From Hydractinia symbiolongicarpus (taxonomy: Eukaryota; Cnidaria; Hydrozoa; Anthoathecata; Hydractiniidae), in contig NC_079889.1 of assembly GCF_029227915.1 (NCBI RefSeq), forward strand, positions 10,974,001-11,038,000: 64,000 nt of DNA, read 5' to 3'. Under the pieces are notes generated by a model, which saw only the letters and a program-made list of their open reading frames with translations, was not told the origin of the DNA and searched no databases. Position 1 is the stretch's first letter. Each line of letters begins with the position of its first letter. The position numbers and the translations under genes are program-made. This document shows, piece after piece, positions 12,266-24,773 of the stretch.

Positions 12266-15200
12266 CTATTTTCTTTTTCCCATAAGGAACAAAAAAAGGA
12301 CGAATACTTCGAACAAAGCTGGCAGAGCACTAAAACAGATAAAAAAGAAAAGGAATTATAAAAGTTAAAAAAAGAGTAAATAGTCGGTACTAAATATTAT
12401 TATTTAACTAGTCAAATAGGCCCGTGGAAAAATCCACTCAGGCAGAATCAAAATAAAAAAAGGATCAGTTGAATTTAAATGACGTCAGCAACTCATTCAC
12501 AAAAAATAATTTAGAACTTGTTTTAATGTTGCCTCTATTGTTGCTGATCGAGAAAATGTATAGAATCATATGTTTGCGACGAACGCCTAAGGAGATATAA
12601 GGGTTTTAAATTTTTGCAGTCCAAGGACAAATTTATTTTTTTTAGAAATTTGTATACTCTTTGCCTTTATCGTATAGATCTTGAACGCTGATCAAGAAAA
12701 TGTATAGGACGATGTACTTTTGACAAACGGTAGCAGATACATTAGGGTTTGAAGTTTTTTTGACGACGTCATTAACCCGTCCATTCTAAAACGGATTTGG
12801 GGACCCAGGTTTGGGAAAAGATACCCAAATTGGTCCTAGATGATCCCTAGTTACCCACGCGGTGAAAAATCATTGACGTCACCACCTCGTTTCCAAGTTA
12901 TTTGGCCTTAAAGTTTTCAGTGCATTGTAATGGCTTCACTAATCTTAATGTACTTTCCTTTGACGTCCATATTAATTTAATATTAAAGTTTGGTAAATTA
13001 CAGAACAAACTTATAGGTGATGTTTTAGAGAGTTTATTAAAGAAAATTGTGAAGAATATAATCGACTTTGCAAAAGTCACATATAGACACACGGAAGCAC
13101 GGTATTATTATAAAACAAGTCTTGGTATAGACCTTTTTCTTTGGTCCATGATTTTTCCCCCTATTCTTGCATTCAGCATAGCTAAATAAGAGCTTTAGCA
13201 GGAAGTCCTGTTTTTTGACATTCTTAAGGTCAAACACGTCCCACGTGTCAAATATAGCATAACCAAATGACCGAACAAACCGTTGTAAGCTGTGTTAGAT
13301 CATGAAAAAAAAATATTAGGATAGTGTCTATTGGTAACGTTAACTGACTTGGAAGAAACACAAAGAAAATGTTGTTTTCTCTTAAGCATGTGAACTTGAC
13401 AACACCTCAAGGTATGCTTAACAATTTTATTGCAGATTTTAAAATTGTTTGCTTACGCTTATTCAAAAATATGATTTTACTTTGACAAAAAAGGCCAAAG
13501 GAAATAAAGGTAAGCTTACCTACAAAACCCAAATATATACCAATAACGTTGACATTCCCAAGATTCCAAAATGAAAAGTGATAGCGTAACAGCTGCACAA
13601 ACGTGTGTGAAGGTAGCTTTATGTTGTTAAGATAAAACAATAATAAACATAGTTCCAAAATGTAAATAAACATGTCTAACGATGGCTTTACATTTTGCTA
13701 CGATAGCTATATGGTTTGCAAAGATTGCTATACGTTTTGTAATGATAGCTATACGTTGTTGTAACGATGGCTATATGTTTTGTAACGATGGCTGTACATT
13801 TTGTAACGATGGCTATACGTTTTGTAATGATGGCTATACGTGTTGTAACAATGGCTATAGGTTTTGTAACGGTGGTTAATCAATGCGTGTCCATTGGCTA
13901 TTCTAAATAAATGCCATAACAGCCTTTCTAATTCAATTTTTTGCATTGGCATTACACTGAGACTCAAACGAAAGACGGAAGACCATTTAGAACCATGACA
14001 CAAGTCAGTCCGACCTTTATCGTCACAGAGAATACTGCAAGAAGAGTGCGCACCCATGTAAGTTAAATATAACCAGAACATGGGAGAAGTTAGTTGTCCT
14101 GTGCTTTAATACAGCTTTCAAACAAATGTTCTCGTGATGAAATACCAAAGAAAAAACATGTTGAATAAAGTTTAAAAAATCTTTTTAAAAGAGGAAAGAG
14201 AAATCAATTATGTTTAGTAATAATAACTGAAATATATATCGTATTAAAAAGAAGTCCAGAATTTCTGTCACCCATACGACACAGCAGGCAACTAGTCAGC
14301 CCTACCCTCTGTTTTGTGAGAAGAGATGTTCTACGAAGACTATAACAATAGAGCCTCTTGTACAGTTTTGTTATTTTCAAAGCATGTCAATGGCGACTTC
14401 TGTGACTTCGACGCACCTCAAAAGACCAGGACTTTAGCGTTCTTATTAAACTGCTGGATCCAAATTAGTAAGAATTGAAATGGAAGATAAATGGGCTATT
14501 ATAATGAAAAAAGTATAATGAGTATATATTTACGATAGATTTAAGATTCTAAAAAAAAAATTATATGCAAAGAAAAAAATTTGCCGTTGTGAACTTGTTT
14601 TTTTCAATTTGTCTTGGCACTTACTTCGGCATCTGCCGTGTGCCGACGTAAATTAGAAAGGCTGGATAAAAAACAAATCAGAGAAAAGATACAAATCATT
14701 GCAACACTGGCGACAAACATTGATATTCCCATAAGAAAACTGATCATTTCAAATCCAAACAATGCAATTGCTACTGACAGCCCCACAGTCAACCTAAAAT
14801 ACAATAACATATACAATTACGTTAAGATAAGTAAGAGCTCAATCAAGAAGTAAATTTGCTCAAATATTTACTATTTTTAACTTCAGCATTATTCCTTCGA
14901 ATTTTCTGTTCGCCATACACTTCAACCGAGGCAGTGTTTTAGCTTTTGTAATAATAATAATGGCACAATCATTAGAGTTTATAATTTGTTTATATCTATC
15001 AAAAATTATAATGAACGTATCAACCATATATTTGCCAACATTAACACTTGAAAACTTGGAAAGAATGGAGGGGGATAATTGGGTAAGAAAGTGTAGAGAC
15101 TTGATAGTTTCTGAGGCAAAGCCCAGAGGCAGACCGAGAAAGACTTGGCAGAAGGTTATAAGGACAAATTGATACAGAGGAAGTTGAGTTTAGATCTAAC

Positions 15201-16171
15201 ACAGTCTAGATCAGATTGGAAGAGAGTCATTGATATACCCCGCCCAACCCATACTAATATGGAAAACGGTCCTAAGCTGAGAATGATGATGAATAATGAT
15301 GATTAACAATTTTTATTGGTCCAAAGCATGTTGAATGTTGCTTTCTTAGTTGTCATTAAAGAGAGGTGCATATTTTACAAATCGCAAATATTAAGGGATA
15401 TACCCTGTCTATTATTTTCAGAAGGGTCTCATGGCTTTGATGGGGAGTATTACAGTATTTAATGCTCATTTCGAGCTATGCAGACCCAATTAGGTTCCAC
15501 ACTTTGCCAGACAACTCCCTGCAACATCCAACAGCGTGCACAGTGTGCCATCTCCCTAATTTCCTCACATGGCTTTGGTTAACCTGGGGCTATGATAACC
15601 TTCACTCTCCCACATTAAATCGCCACCAAAAGAAATAAAATCCTGAGATTTATAACCACTAATCTGGCGGTCCCAAAAAAACGGATTACAACTCATTGAA
15701 AGTTATTTTCACAATACTTTAATGCCAACTTACTCAGTGTTTGCTTGATCATATTCATCTTGTGTGTATCCAAAAGGCAAGCAAGTTTTTAAACTTGAAT
15801 CCTAAAAAATGATAAATACATTAATAGTGATTCAGGAAGAGCAATTATATTTTTCAAACCTGGCTAAAATATTTAGATTTTTTTTTGTTTATATTTATAG
15901 TGGAGAAGAGTTAGAAAAGTTTTTATTTAGAACTTTATACTATGATTTTCTTAACACTTTCAGCTCAAATGTAAAAAATACCACATAATAAAGCTAAAAT
16001 TTTCAGATTATTAATTTACAGTATTCAGTGTTGGGATTCACATCAGCAAAAATACAAGAATAATAAAAGAATAAAAAAACTTACCAAAGACCATAACAAT
16101 ATGACCAAGATAACAAAATGAGCAATAAGTGCCAAAAACCGCACAGGTATAAATTTACCAACAGCATACAT
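12266..16171 (-). CDS. TMEM107: Transmembrane protein 107 (ciliary transition zone)
   Basis: Small four-helix membrane protein of the MKS complex, needed for the ciliary transition zone. Five minus-strand exons join in phase: 16171-16085, 15801-15734, 14793-14693, 13616-13520 and 12329-12266, giving 138 residues against 140 in human. Diagnostic blocks in order are FIPVRFLALIAHFVILVI (helix 1), TCLPFGYTQDEYD, GLSVAIALFGFEM and FLMGISMF (helix 2), LFILESWECQRYWYIFGFC (helix 3) and SALPALFEVFVLFL (helix 4). The stop follows GKRK. The exon 3 donor is GTATCT, weak but fixed by phase and family alignment. If it is ignored, the exon reads through to a false extension. The start ATG 16171-16169 is the only methionine in this frame upstream of the first helix. 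Introns carry a SINE, a LINE 3' fragment and a minisatellite. Confidence 0.92.
12417..12905. repeat. Hairpin-headed repeat copy in TMEM107 intron 4
   Basis: Begins with CCCGTGGAAAAATCCAC, the head motif seen also at 52679, 56933 and 60858. It continues with two diverged internal copies of 'CTGATCGAGAAAATGTATAG', an ACGTCATTAACCCGTCC block and a GGGGACCCAGGTTTGGG block. No ORF was seen and the family is unnamed. Confidence 0.5.
13679..13878. repeat. 21-bp minisatellite in TMEM107 intron 3
   Basis: About nine tandem units close to GATGGCTATACGTTTTGTAAC, with point changes between units. Because the unit is a multiple of three it leaves long open frames on both strands (CNDGYTF-like on plus, YSHRYKT-like on minus). 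These are artefacts of the repeat. Confidence 0.85.
14990..15305 (+). pseudogene. LINE 3' fragment
   Basis: The frame reads EAKPRGRPRKTWQKVI, typical of the extreme C-terminus of non-LTR retrotransposon ORF2 proteins, then stops. It is followed by a 3' tail ending in ATGATGATGAATAATGATGATT, a plausible 3' simple-repeat tail. It lies antisense in TMEM107 intron 2. Confidence 0.6.
15362..15672 (-). repeat. tRNA-derived SINE, diverged copy (family 1)
   Basis: Reverse-complement copy of the family seen intact at 44821, 45582 and 50394. It shares the GGGTATATCCC, CCCAATTAGG, GACAACTCCC and CCTCACATGGC blocks and ends in a degraded tRNA-like head. It is older than the other copies by eye, and lies in TMEM107 intron 2. 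Confidence 0.8.
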
Positions 16172-17051
16172 TATTAACCATGTTTAGTAAACTGAAAAAA
16201 TGATAGGCGCGAAAAATTATGTTGTTAGCTTCCAAACTATTGTCTGAATGACGTTTTTTGTGGAGACCTACAAATTGATTATGTTTGTTATCTTCCCATT
16301 ATATCAGAAGTTGGGAAACACTCTGAAAAAAAGGAATAAAGTGCTAAGTATTTTATGGTCCTGGAAACAAATTTAGAGTTCGGAAATTTACAAGAAAAAA
16401 ACAGCCGGCTGACGAACTCTTACTTCGTCAAGGGGTATCATGTTATAAATTTTAAACACTTGGACTGATTTTTTTGGATCTTCTTAAATTTTTTGCAATT
16501 TTTTCATGCAAATTATGTAAAAAGCAGAAATTTATGTTACAAATTTTATTTGGCTGTCAGAATGTAAAAATTCACACTAGAACTAAAGTTATTGGATTTT
16601 AGCAAGATAGTGGTATTTTGGAAACTATCAAGACATTAAAAAATAAAAACGACAAAATCTACGACATACTCACATTGCGCTTTTTGAAAAACACAAACAA
16701 CAGTCGACAACTGCCCGTTTAAACAGCCCTTCACCTATATATGGCTGCACATGTCTTATAATCGACCTCTTTTCACTTGAGTAGCTGTCGTAGCAAGAAT
16801 ACATATGCAAGATATACATACGCAAGATATACATACGCATCATGAATCAAAACAATCCTTTGAGTTTGTTTTAGTTGCACAACAGTAAAAAAGACCAGTT
16901 GCAAAAAGAAAACTGTTTTTAATAACTGATGAGAATACCCAGACCAAGGTATGACCCACTATCACGAGGAGTAATTGATTAGTCTGTGCTAGGACGGGGT
17001 CTAAAACTCCAATGACGGTAGAAATCAACTGATGATCTCATTATTCAGTTA

Positions 17052-17399
17052 GTTTTTTAAAAGAACGAAACACAAATTGCCAATATCAACACTTATATAT
17101 TGGTAGATAACCAGAGCAAACTACAACAACATGTTCGCTCAAACAAACTGAAAGTAAACCAATTTGATTGTTCAATGTACAATAGGGAAAGCGAGAGGGA
17201 ATAACACACTGATTTTCACACACATTTTTTAAAAGAACGAAACACAAATTGCCTATATCAACACTTATATATTGGTAGATAACGAGAACAAACTACAACA
17301 ACATGTTCGCTCTAACAAACTGAAACTAAACCAATTTGATTGTTGAATATACAATGGGGAAAGCGAGAGGGAATAACACACTGATTTTCACACATTGCA
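17052..17399 (+). repeat. 174-bp direct tandem duplication
   Basis: Two adjacent copies, starting near 17052 and 17226, both begin with TTTTTTAAAAGAACGAAACA and end with CACTGATTTTCACACA. They differ by scattered substitutions. No function was seen. Confidence 0.85.
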
Positions 17400-17534
17400 G
17401 TTATGCACTGATGTTGTACATGGAGACCAATGATGTAAACAGTGCTTATGAAAAGCTTCTCTCATATTTTAATCCTTTGATTTTTTACAGTCTATTCTTC
17501 TTTAAAGGCATGACTTTAGAATTTTAATTTTACA

Positions 17535-17700
17535 ATTAATATGTGACCGCACATAAAAACAATGGATTGCCATCCACACATCCATTAGGGTTAGGGTTAA
17601 TTTTGTAGGAATTCCATCGTCCCAATGCGAATAGAACGCATTGGTCACGTAGGTTACTTTTATACAACATATTGCAGGGGGTATTATTCTCAAACAAATC
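17535..17700 (+). repeat. Interspersed repeat, copy 2 (pair with 6595)
   Basis: Diverged copy of the repeat at 6595-6775, in the same orientation. It has the shared blocks GTTAGGGTTA and CGAATAGAACGCATT, then ATATTGCAGGGGG. No coding potential was seen. Confidence 0.5.
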
Positions 17701-18587
17701 TCCAAATATTGCAATAAAAAGTATAAATGGAATAAGCTACAGCAAAAACCATGGTAATTATATAAAATATGCAACGCACAAACGAAAACAGGCGAAATTC
17801 AAATCGAGGAAAACAAAATTAGCTAGGTATAGATGAGGTCAGACAACAAGATGCATGCTGTTTCTATTTTTCTGGGAAATGTTTTTCGTAAATTGCGCCA
17901 TTTATTGACGTTATTTTCCAGACCACTCGGCCCCGTTTATTGTATTCCAAGGGCAACTTACAATGTTAAAAAACGCGCTCGCAAAACAAGCGCCGGGGCC
18001 GCAAACACTCACAATATTACCATTATACATGGCCGAAGTGGTTAACATATTTGCTCAAACACAAATATTACCATTTCAAGTGCAAGCATATATGGCTAAA
18101 TTCACAATATATATACTATAATAAGTATATATTATCATCACGGAGCCGTCCCGTCAGAATACCACGGGCATAGAAGAATCCCCTGGGAACGAGGTTGGTC
18201 TACTCAACAAACTCATCACCGCCCGCAACAGGTGCTGGGAACGAGGTTGCAGTACAATGTCAATTGTAAAATTTTATATGCCCAAATGAAAATTTATATG
18301 GCCAAGTGTTCGGAATTTTTGTCCCAGGCTTTTTGACCCAAGTGCCCTTCACATGCGCTGTTGTTTAAGGTTGAAGATCTTCGTTCGATTTTTGGTACCT
18401 CCAAAGAAAAATCCGCCAGAAATTGCCCTGAACAAGGTGGATGTACAATTGTTCAAAAAATCACGAGCGTAGTTTAAATCAGCAGAGGCGCAAGAAATCA
18501 TTGACTTGACTCTAAGTATAAAGCAACTGGGGACGATCGATGCTCTCCCTCGCAGAAGTTAGAACGTAAAGCAAAGGAGATACCATG

Positions 18588-18696
18588 CAACATCGATCCC
18601 AAGACCTGTCATTTCTTTTGATATTAGAATGAAACACGACCAAGTTTCAACTTAAGACTCATATCAAATAACACTACAGACCCTGTGATCGAGGTT
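18588..18696. mobile_element. CCTCGA-subtype MITE
   Basis: Left CATCGATCCCAAGACCTGT and right GATCGAGGTTG are inverted ends with an internal ATATCAAA/TTTGATAT pair. Same subtype as 18953-19046 and 11323-11408. Confidence 0.7.
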
Positions 18697-18952
18697 GGAT
18701 ACCGTCAAAAATATACCCTGCCTGCCTCAAATTATTTGTGTTACATTAATGACCATCATAAAATTATAGTTCTAAGGTTGGTTGTGCATTTTTTCATCGA
18801 TGAGTTCAGCTGAATGGTGATATATTTAAAATGTGAGAATAGCGATCGTGCGATGTTTTTTTTGTGTTTAGCCTTTCATGAAAAAATCTGGGCTGTTCTT
18901 AGCCTGAAAGATATAAAGAAGAAAAAAAATCATTGTGGAACGGAGTGAGCAG

Positions 18953-19046
18953 CTTCAATCCCAGGACCTGTTTTTATATGAGGTTAAAAGGTGTGCAAGT
19001 TACATCCTCATATCAAAAAACGCTGTAGGCTCTAGGATCGAGGTTG
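18953..19046. mobile_element. CCTCGA-subtype MITE
   Basis: Left CTTCAATCCCAGGACCTGT and right AGGATCGAGGTTG form the inverted ends, with inner TATGAGG/CCTCATA arms. The copy is short and snap-back-like. Confidence 0.7.
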
Positions 19047-21518
19047 TGGAGCGGGTCAATAGAGGCAATAAAGACCAAAATGAAGAAGAAAAACACCCCT
19101 GCTAAAATGAATGGCCTTGGAAACTCGATTTTAGAACTTTATCGATAATAGAACTTTAAGAAACCGTTCCGGTCTGGTCTGACAAAACAATTTTCACATG
19201 ATAAAAACGTTGAAAGCTTACGGCCTAGATCTCTTTGAGATACTTTTGAGGTTTGTTCTAAGTAGCTCTGGGTCAAGAATGATTTTATCGAGATATACAC
19301 CGAGTTGTATCCTTTGAGATGTATAAGAATTGGATATCTTTCAACTACCGATAGTCATCTGTTCTACCTATATTTTGTATATTTCCACGCATGATTACAG
19401 CATTACGGATTTTCAATTTTACTGACATCGTCATGGACTAAGCATTGAGAACAAAAGATCAGCTGATTAGTTGTACATAGAAGTTACAACACAAGCGGAA
19501 AGATAGAAATTACGGGTAGTCGAGATAAGGAGTGTCTATTTTAAAAATGGCCACATACATTTTATTAAATGACCTTACATATTTTATAAACGATCATATA
19601 TTTTAAGTATTTTGTGTATACATGTATGATATTTACGAAAAAAAAATTTTGCTGATTTCAAATAGCATGTGATTCGATAGCCTAGACAACTACCCTAAAT
19701 GACAGATTAGGCGCTTCGTGCCTAATAAGCACCTCTGCCGAATAAGCGCCCTGGGGATAGGGAAATACTTGTAAATAAGCGCCCCTGCTCTAATACCCCC
19801 TTCCCCTACCCGTCAAAAAGCGCCCCCTGTCAAGATGAAAGTAAGCTCCCCGGACGTTTAATCCGTTATTTACGTTAAGTTTTATGGCCGGACTGAATTT
19901 AAAGCCTTTGTTGTCTGTCTTTCCATTTAAGATAACAACGCCCCGAATCTCACCGATTACCAATCTGACGTAACAAAAAATTGCAAAATCCAATTACTCC
20001 AAAGACTAATTTAATCAATTGACTAGTGTTATATTATAAGCGTTGCTTAGCGTAAATTCATTTCCAGTCTGAAAGTATAAGAAAACAATCAAGATATTTG
20101 CCCACACACTACTGTTGATCTTATCTGCAAATTTTCGGGTTCCATGGCAATCCATTCTTGTCCTCAGAGGTCTTTTGAGATAAATTCCTGAGGCAGGTTT
20201 GTCTAAAAGATTTCTGGGAGGAGAATAAAAGCAACCTCAAACCATCGCCTGCTTCCGTTCCCGCTTATAACTAAGAACGAGAGGTGTAGACGCGATTGTG
20301 TATCAACATTGATATTGTACGCAAAACAAGCGAACAGCTCCGGGGAAAACAAGAAGTACAGTACGTAGGAAAAGGACGTAACATCGTTTCCAGGGTTATT
20401 CCTTACTTTCTGATATTCGAACGGCGTTTTAAAAAACCGAAAAAGAGCCATTAGCCCCAACCTTGGTTTAAACGTCTGCAGGTTTTAAATGAAAGGAGAC
20501 GTCCTGCTCGTCAGCTCGTCAGCTTATTAACTCATTTTCAATTCTTACAATATGGAAAAGCTGCATTGCTATTCTCTGCTACTCATTTCTCGCCACTAAG
20601 CCTTCCATTTTTTAGTCGAAACGTCACGCATGCATTAATTTTCTATTTTGTTGCAGGCTTAATTTTGAGGAAATTTGGGCGCTTTAAGCAGGCTCTGAGA
20701 CCTAGGTGACCGATGGGCCTAGGTTGAAGAAAATGACTCAGGTAAACAAAAGTGAATGATTTTATTATTTCTATAATATACAAGCATATTAAATTACACC
20801 TGCACTAAATTAATCGTCTAAGGGACAAATAATAGCGGTTGCTTGGGCGATGCCTTTTTTGGTAAACAGTCGCTTCACCCACAACCAGTCACCCGAAACT
20901 TTACCGTTGCCTCCACACTTCTTTAGTGGCTCTTTAACAGAGGCTCCACGACTTAAGGTGTGCTCCACCCCTGACCTCCATTTGTGTATCTCCATAGCAA
21001 CCAATGTTGAAATGTAGGTTACTCGTTGTTCTACACGTATATACGATAGCTAGCATAACAACCTCGTCTTCAGGACTATTATCCTCTCAACAGCGTTGCG
21101 CTTTTTGATAGTTTTGGCAAAATAATGAAAGGAGTTGGAGTCAAGCTTGCTAAAATGAATATTTAAAAAGGAAATCACAAATTTCTATAACAACAATAAA
21201 AGGTCATGCTCATATATCTTGTTTTATGTCTCATCTCCGCGTTTACATTTAGTTGGAAATGTCTTTTCCCTGGAATATCTTTTTCCCTCACATGTCGAGG
21301 ATGCTTTCCAATCTCTTTCCCTCGTACTTTAATTTTCCAAAAAATTGAGGGGGCGTTGGCCCTGCTGTGACAAACAGGAAATGTTAGACCACATCGGCAG
21401 TGCATAGCTCTTGAGGTAGTGATTCAGTTCTGGGACACAGTGCGGATATTTAACCCACACTAAGTTTCTGCCTTACCTGGAGTTACAGTTGATAAAAAAA
21501 ACCCGTGTTACAACTTAA

Positions 21519-22359
21519 AGGAGAGGCGAACTGCGCTGCGGAAGTTTATAATAAGTGTTGATTTTAAAGACCAGACTGATTAGCTTGCTCGCCTGCTCCA
21601 TAAACTATAACTATAAATCATACATCATTTTGTTTACATTTTTGTGAGTGCTGAGATAAACGGGCGGCTAAATTAAAAAACAATGGGATATATTTCTCTT
21701 TATTGTGATGGTCACGATGGTGATTTAATAAGAAAAAGTTGAAGATCAAAATGGCAAAAATGTTGAACAACATGTAAGGAACATGTTTTTATTATTTTGT
21801 ACTACTTAACTTGCCAATACAATAGCAAGTAAAGATAAAGAAAGTAAGAAACCAAGGAAGAAAGATAAAGCCACCCTATTGCACGTTCGGTTTGTTATTG
21901 AAGGTTTCCCGTCTGTATATTTATTCAATTTTGGCGCCATCTCATGATAACAAACTTTATAGTTCGAAGTTGGTGGAAAAAGGACTCAAAACATGAAAAA
22001 ATATTGTTGTTGGTTATGACAGATATTTCTTTAGCTCAAAGAAGTTTAAACGAAGGTTATAAAAAGCTGTTACTACTATAGTACGTGAAATATTTATGGT
22101 TATTTCAAGTATGTTATTTTTTATGTTTACTAAAAAGTACATTTAAAACCTACTTATTTTCACCCCATACAGCCATGGAATTTCTGTAAAAATGTTGTTA
22201 GAAATATATATAGGTAGTTTGTCGTGAAATATAGTTTTTTACTTGGTATTATAGTAGTTATCTTGGCAGATTTTAGGATTTAGAAATCCATATATATTTT
22301 TCCCTCGCTTAAAATTTATTTTCTGGCTGCCACAAAATAGTTTCTTGTTCGCCTCTCCT
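21519..22359. mobile_element. TTAA-flanked MITE, T2/Kolobok-like ends
   Basis: Inverted ends AGGAGAGGCGAAC at 21519-21531 and 22347-22359 are each bordered by TTAA (21515-21518 and 22360-22363). TTAAAGGAG fits the TTAAAGGRR terminus of T2/Kolobok elements. The 841-bp interior has no long ORF, so it is non-autonomous. It ends about 120 bp before the candidate first exon of the dihydropyrimidinase gene. Confidence 0.8.
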
Positions 22360-22481
22360 TTAATCACTGTCTGTCGCGCGGAGAAATCCGTTCAAGGTTT
22401 TCCCCGCGCGGCTGCCAACAGAAATCACTTTTGCGTGTTGTGTGCACCTCCACCACATTTGCTCCTCATTGGACTTCAGAG

Positions 22482-22490
22482 ATGGCAGAA
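22482..22490 (+). CDS. Candidate short first coding exon of dihydropyrimidinase
   Basis: ATG GCA GAA is followed at once by a consensus GTAAGT donor. It follows a locally GC-richer stretch (22365-22450) that would suit a promoter and 5' UTR. The exon ends in phase 0, as required by the exon starting at 28526. Direct splicing gives MAE joined to TMQTKLLVQGG, a normal length for this enzyme's N-terminus. It may instead lead into the large exon at about 24774. The call rests on phase and position only. Confidence 0.4.
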
Positions 22491-24773
22491 GTAAGTGCAA
22501 AACATTTGCTTATTTTTTTAAAAAAAACCCTCGTTTTATGACTTGATAAAAAACGCCAGAGAATAATTGTTATCAACGAAACCATCCAGGTAAATTATTC
22601 TTGCTATATCATCGTTTAGCTAGCTAAAATTATGTTGATAAAGCTAAATTTATTGCTTTTATTCCCTGACTGTACTTTTTGTGTTCCAGTTCCATTCAGA
22701 TATCCTTTCATATTTCTCAATTAAGGAATATTAAAGGAAAAATCGTTTATCAATTTCCAATTTTAAATCTGATTCATATCAGAATTGCATTGTCTTCACC
22801 ATGTTTGTCCTTGCTTTGTCCAATGTCTTCATTTGAATACACCTTTACGATAATTCAATTGTACATGCGTTCCTACAGCTCTCCATCGTTTTACAATATT
22901 GGAAAAAAGGAGGTAAAAATCGTGTTTTTATGAGAGTTTGTTAGAGACGAAAGCGTGTTTTCTCCAGTTTTTAAACATCAGTCGTATCAATTTCTTTCAA
23001 ATTTTCAGGAAACGTTAATAATAATAAGATACAACTTATGTGTACTTTTCATTAAAAACAAAACGCGGCAAAAAAAGTTATCACAAAATCGTGTTTTCTC
23101 CTTAATAAACTCTTATAAAAGTGCGATGTTTACCTCCTCTGATCGCAAAATAAGCTGCAATGGAGTGTTATTTTTTCCGAATTATCGTAAAGGTGTATTC
23201 AAGGACATCCTATCCTTTGCCAAGAAAAAATGGCTATCAACTTGATGTAGAACATAACAACGATAATTTTGATGCTACGATGATTGATGCTTTTTGTAAA
23301 ATGATGTGATGTTTAAGGGGCTGAAATGTAATAATTTAAACATCATTTACCACTGATGAATTTGTTTTTAGCATTGTGGTGTACCTTTAAAATTGGGTTT
23401 ATAAGACAATTCTATATATAGAAACCAAGCAAGCTATACCATAAAAAATGTTTTCTTTTCTTTCAATTTTCCGCAGGTATTCTGGTAACAATAGTTCTGT
23501 CTCTTCTAACTGCATGCGTATATTGATAAACAAAACTTGTTATGTTTTTTTTAACTTCCTTCTATGTTGTCAATGTACAACCTTATTGTTTGACAAACCA
23601 ATACAATCCTTAATCTCTTTCAATTTTCTTATCTTCTGTTATTAAATTTGATTGCAGTGCATTTAAAGTGACCTTAGAAACCATGGTGTTAACTTTGTTG
23701 TGGAAGTGATTTTAATTAGACTAATCTATTTAATGTGTTTTGCTTGCACACTTTATGTATATAACACTGAAAATCAATTTCTGTATCGCATAAAACTAGA
23801 CAAAGTATGAAAAGTGCAGGAACAAGCACTGCTATTTATTGCAATATAGAAAGAAAAAAGAAAAAAATAGATTAAAATTAACAGTGGTTACTCATAATAT
23901 TGCCCAAGTTAACAACATCACTATATATATAACAAGTTTTAAATGGTGTTCCTTTTCATTTCTAGTACCTCTCAAATGAGCAGATATACTTATACCAAAC
24001 TAATAATATTTCTGTTACATTTCTAATGAAAATTATTATTAAGTATTAAGAGAAAATTAACAACATTTATAAATTGACAACATTCTTGAAAACAAAAGAC
24101 CTAACTCAGCTAGTGTTACCTCAATGGTTTAGTATTGAAAAACATACTCAAAATGATCTATGTATAACTTTGTTGCTAATTTAGTAAGACTCATGCTCTG
24201 TATGTATAAGTCTGCATAAATTTCAGGGGGTATGGTTTTTGTTTTGTTTATTGATAATCTAAAGGATGCTTATTTGATTGATAATTAGTTGTTTATATTT
24301 ATTTCTCTTGTGTGTTAAATATTGTTATCTTGATTACAAAACCACAAAATATTTATTTTAGCTTTGAATACATTACATATTTTTTTTCAAAAACAATGTC
24401 TCTCCTCACCCCCTGACATTTAAAGTTAGTAATATTTCTCTGGAATAGTCTTACAAGATAAATGTAAATATATTTACAAATTTAAATTGGATAGTTAATA
24501 TCACTCAACCAATATGAATTAAGTATTAATAAGTGCAAGTCATGTGTTGCATGCATGCCTAATTGTTATTTTTAAATGGCTAAACAATTCCTCTGTTAAT
24601 AAAGAAATTATAGATAAAATATGTTGATATAATAGGTGACTTAACTCTGTGCTGTGTAATTTTCTTTGATTGTAAAGTCACTTAAATACATTTCATTGTC
24701 ACTTATTGTAATTTGAAATCAAAAGAAGTAATTATTTGTGATCAAAATTTGGAGATTAAAAATATTTGATGCA

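Larger units (their letters stand above)
16172..22481. other. Divergent intergenic interval TMEM107 / dihydropyrimidinase
   Basis: No gene was recognised. It holds a 174-bp tandem duplication (17052-17399), a repeat copy (17535-17700), CCTCGA-type MITEs (18588, 18953), a GC-richer tract with repeated AATAAGCGCCCC-like motifs (19700-19830) and a TTAA-flanked MITE (21519-22359). Both flanking genes start outward, so their promoters should lie at the two ends. Confidence 0.6.

Noticed and set aside
13749-14081. Minus-strand 110-residue frame rich in YSHRYKT
   Set aside because: Its C-terminal half is the 21-bp minisatellite read in frame, within a TMEM107 intron.
20810-21004. Minus-strand 65-residue frame with CGGNGKVSGDWLWV
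   Set aside because: No recognisable domain or splice support; an open stretch of this size is not unusual.
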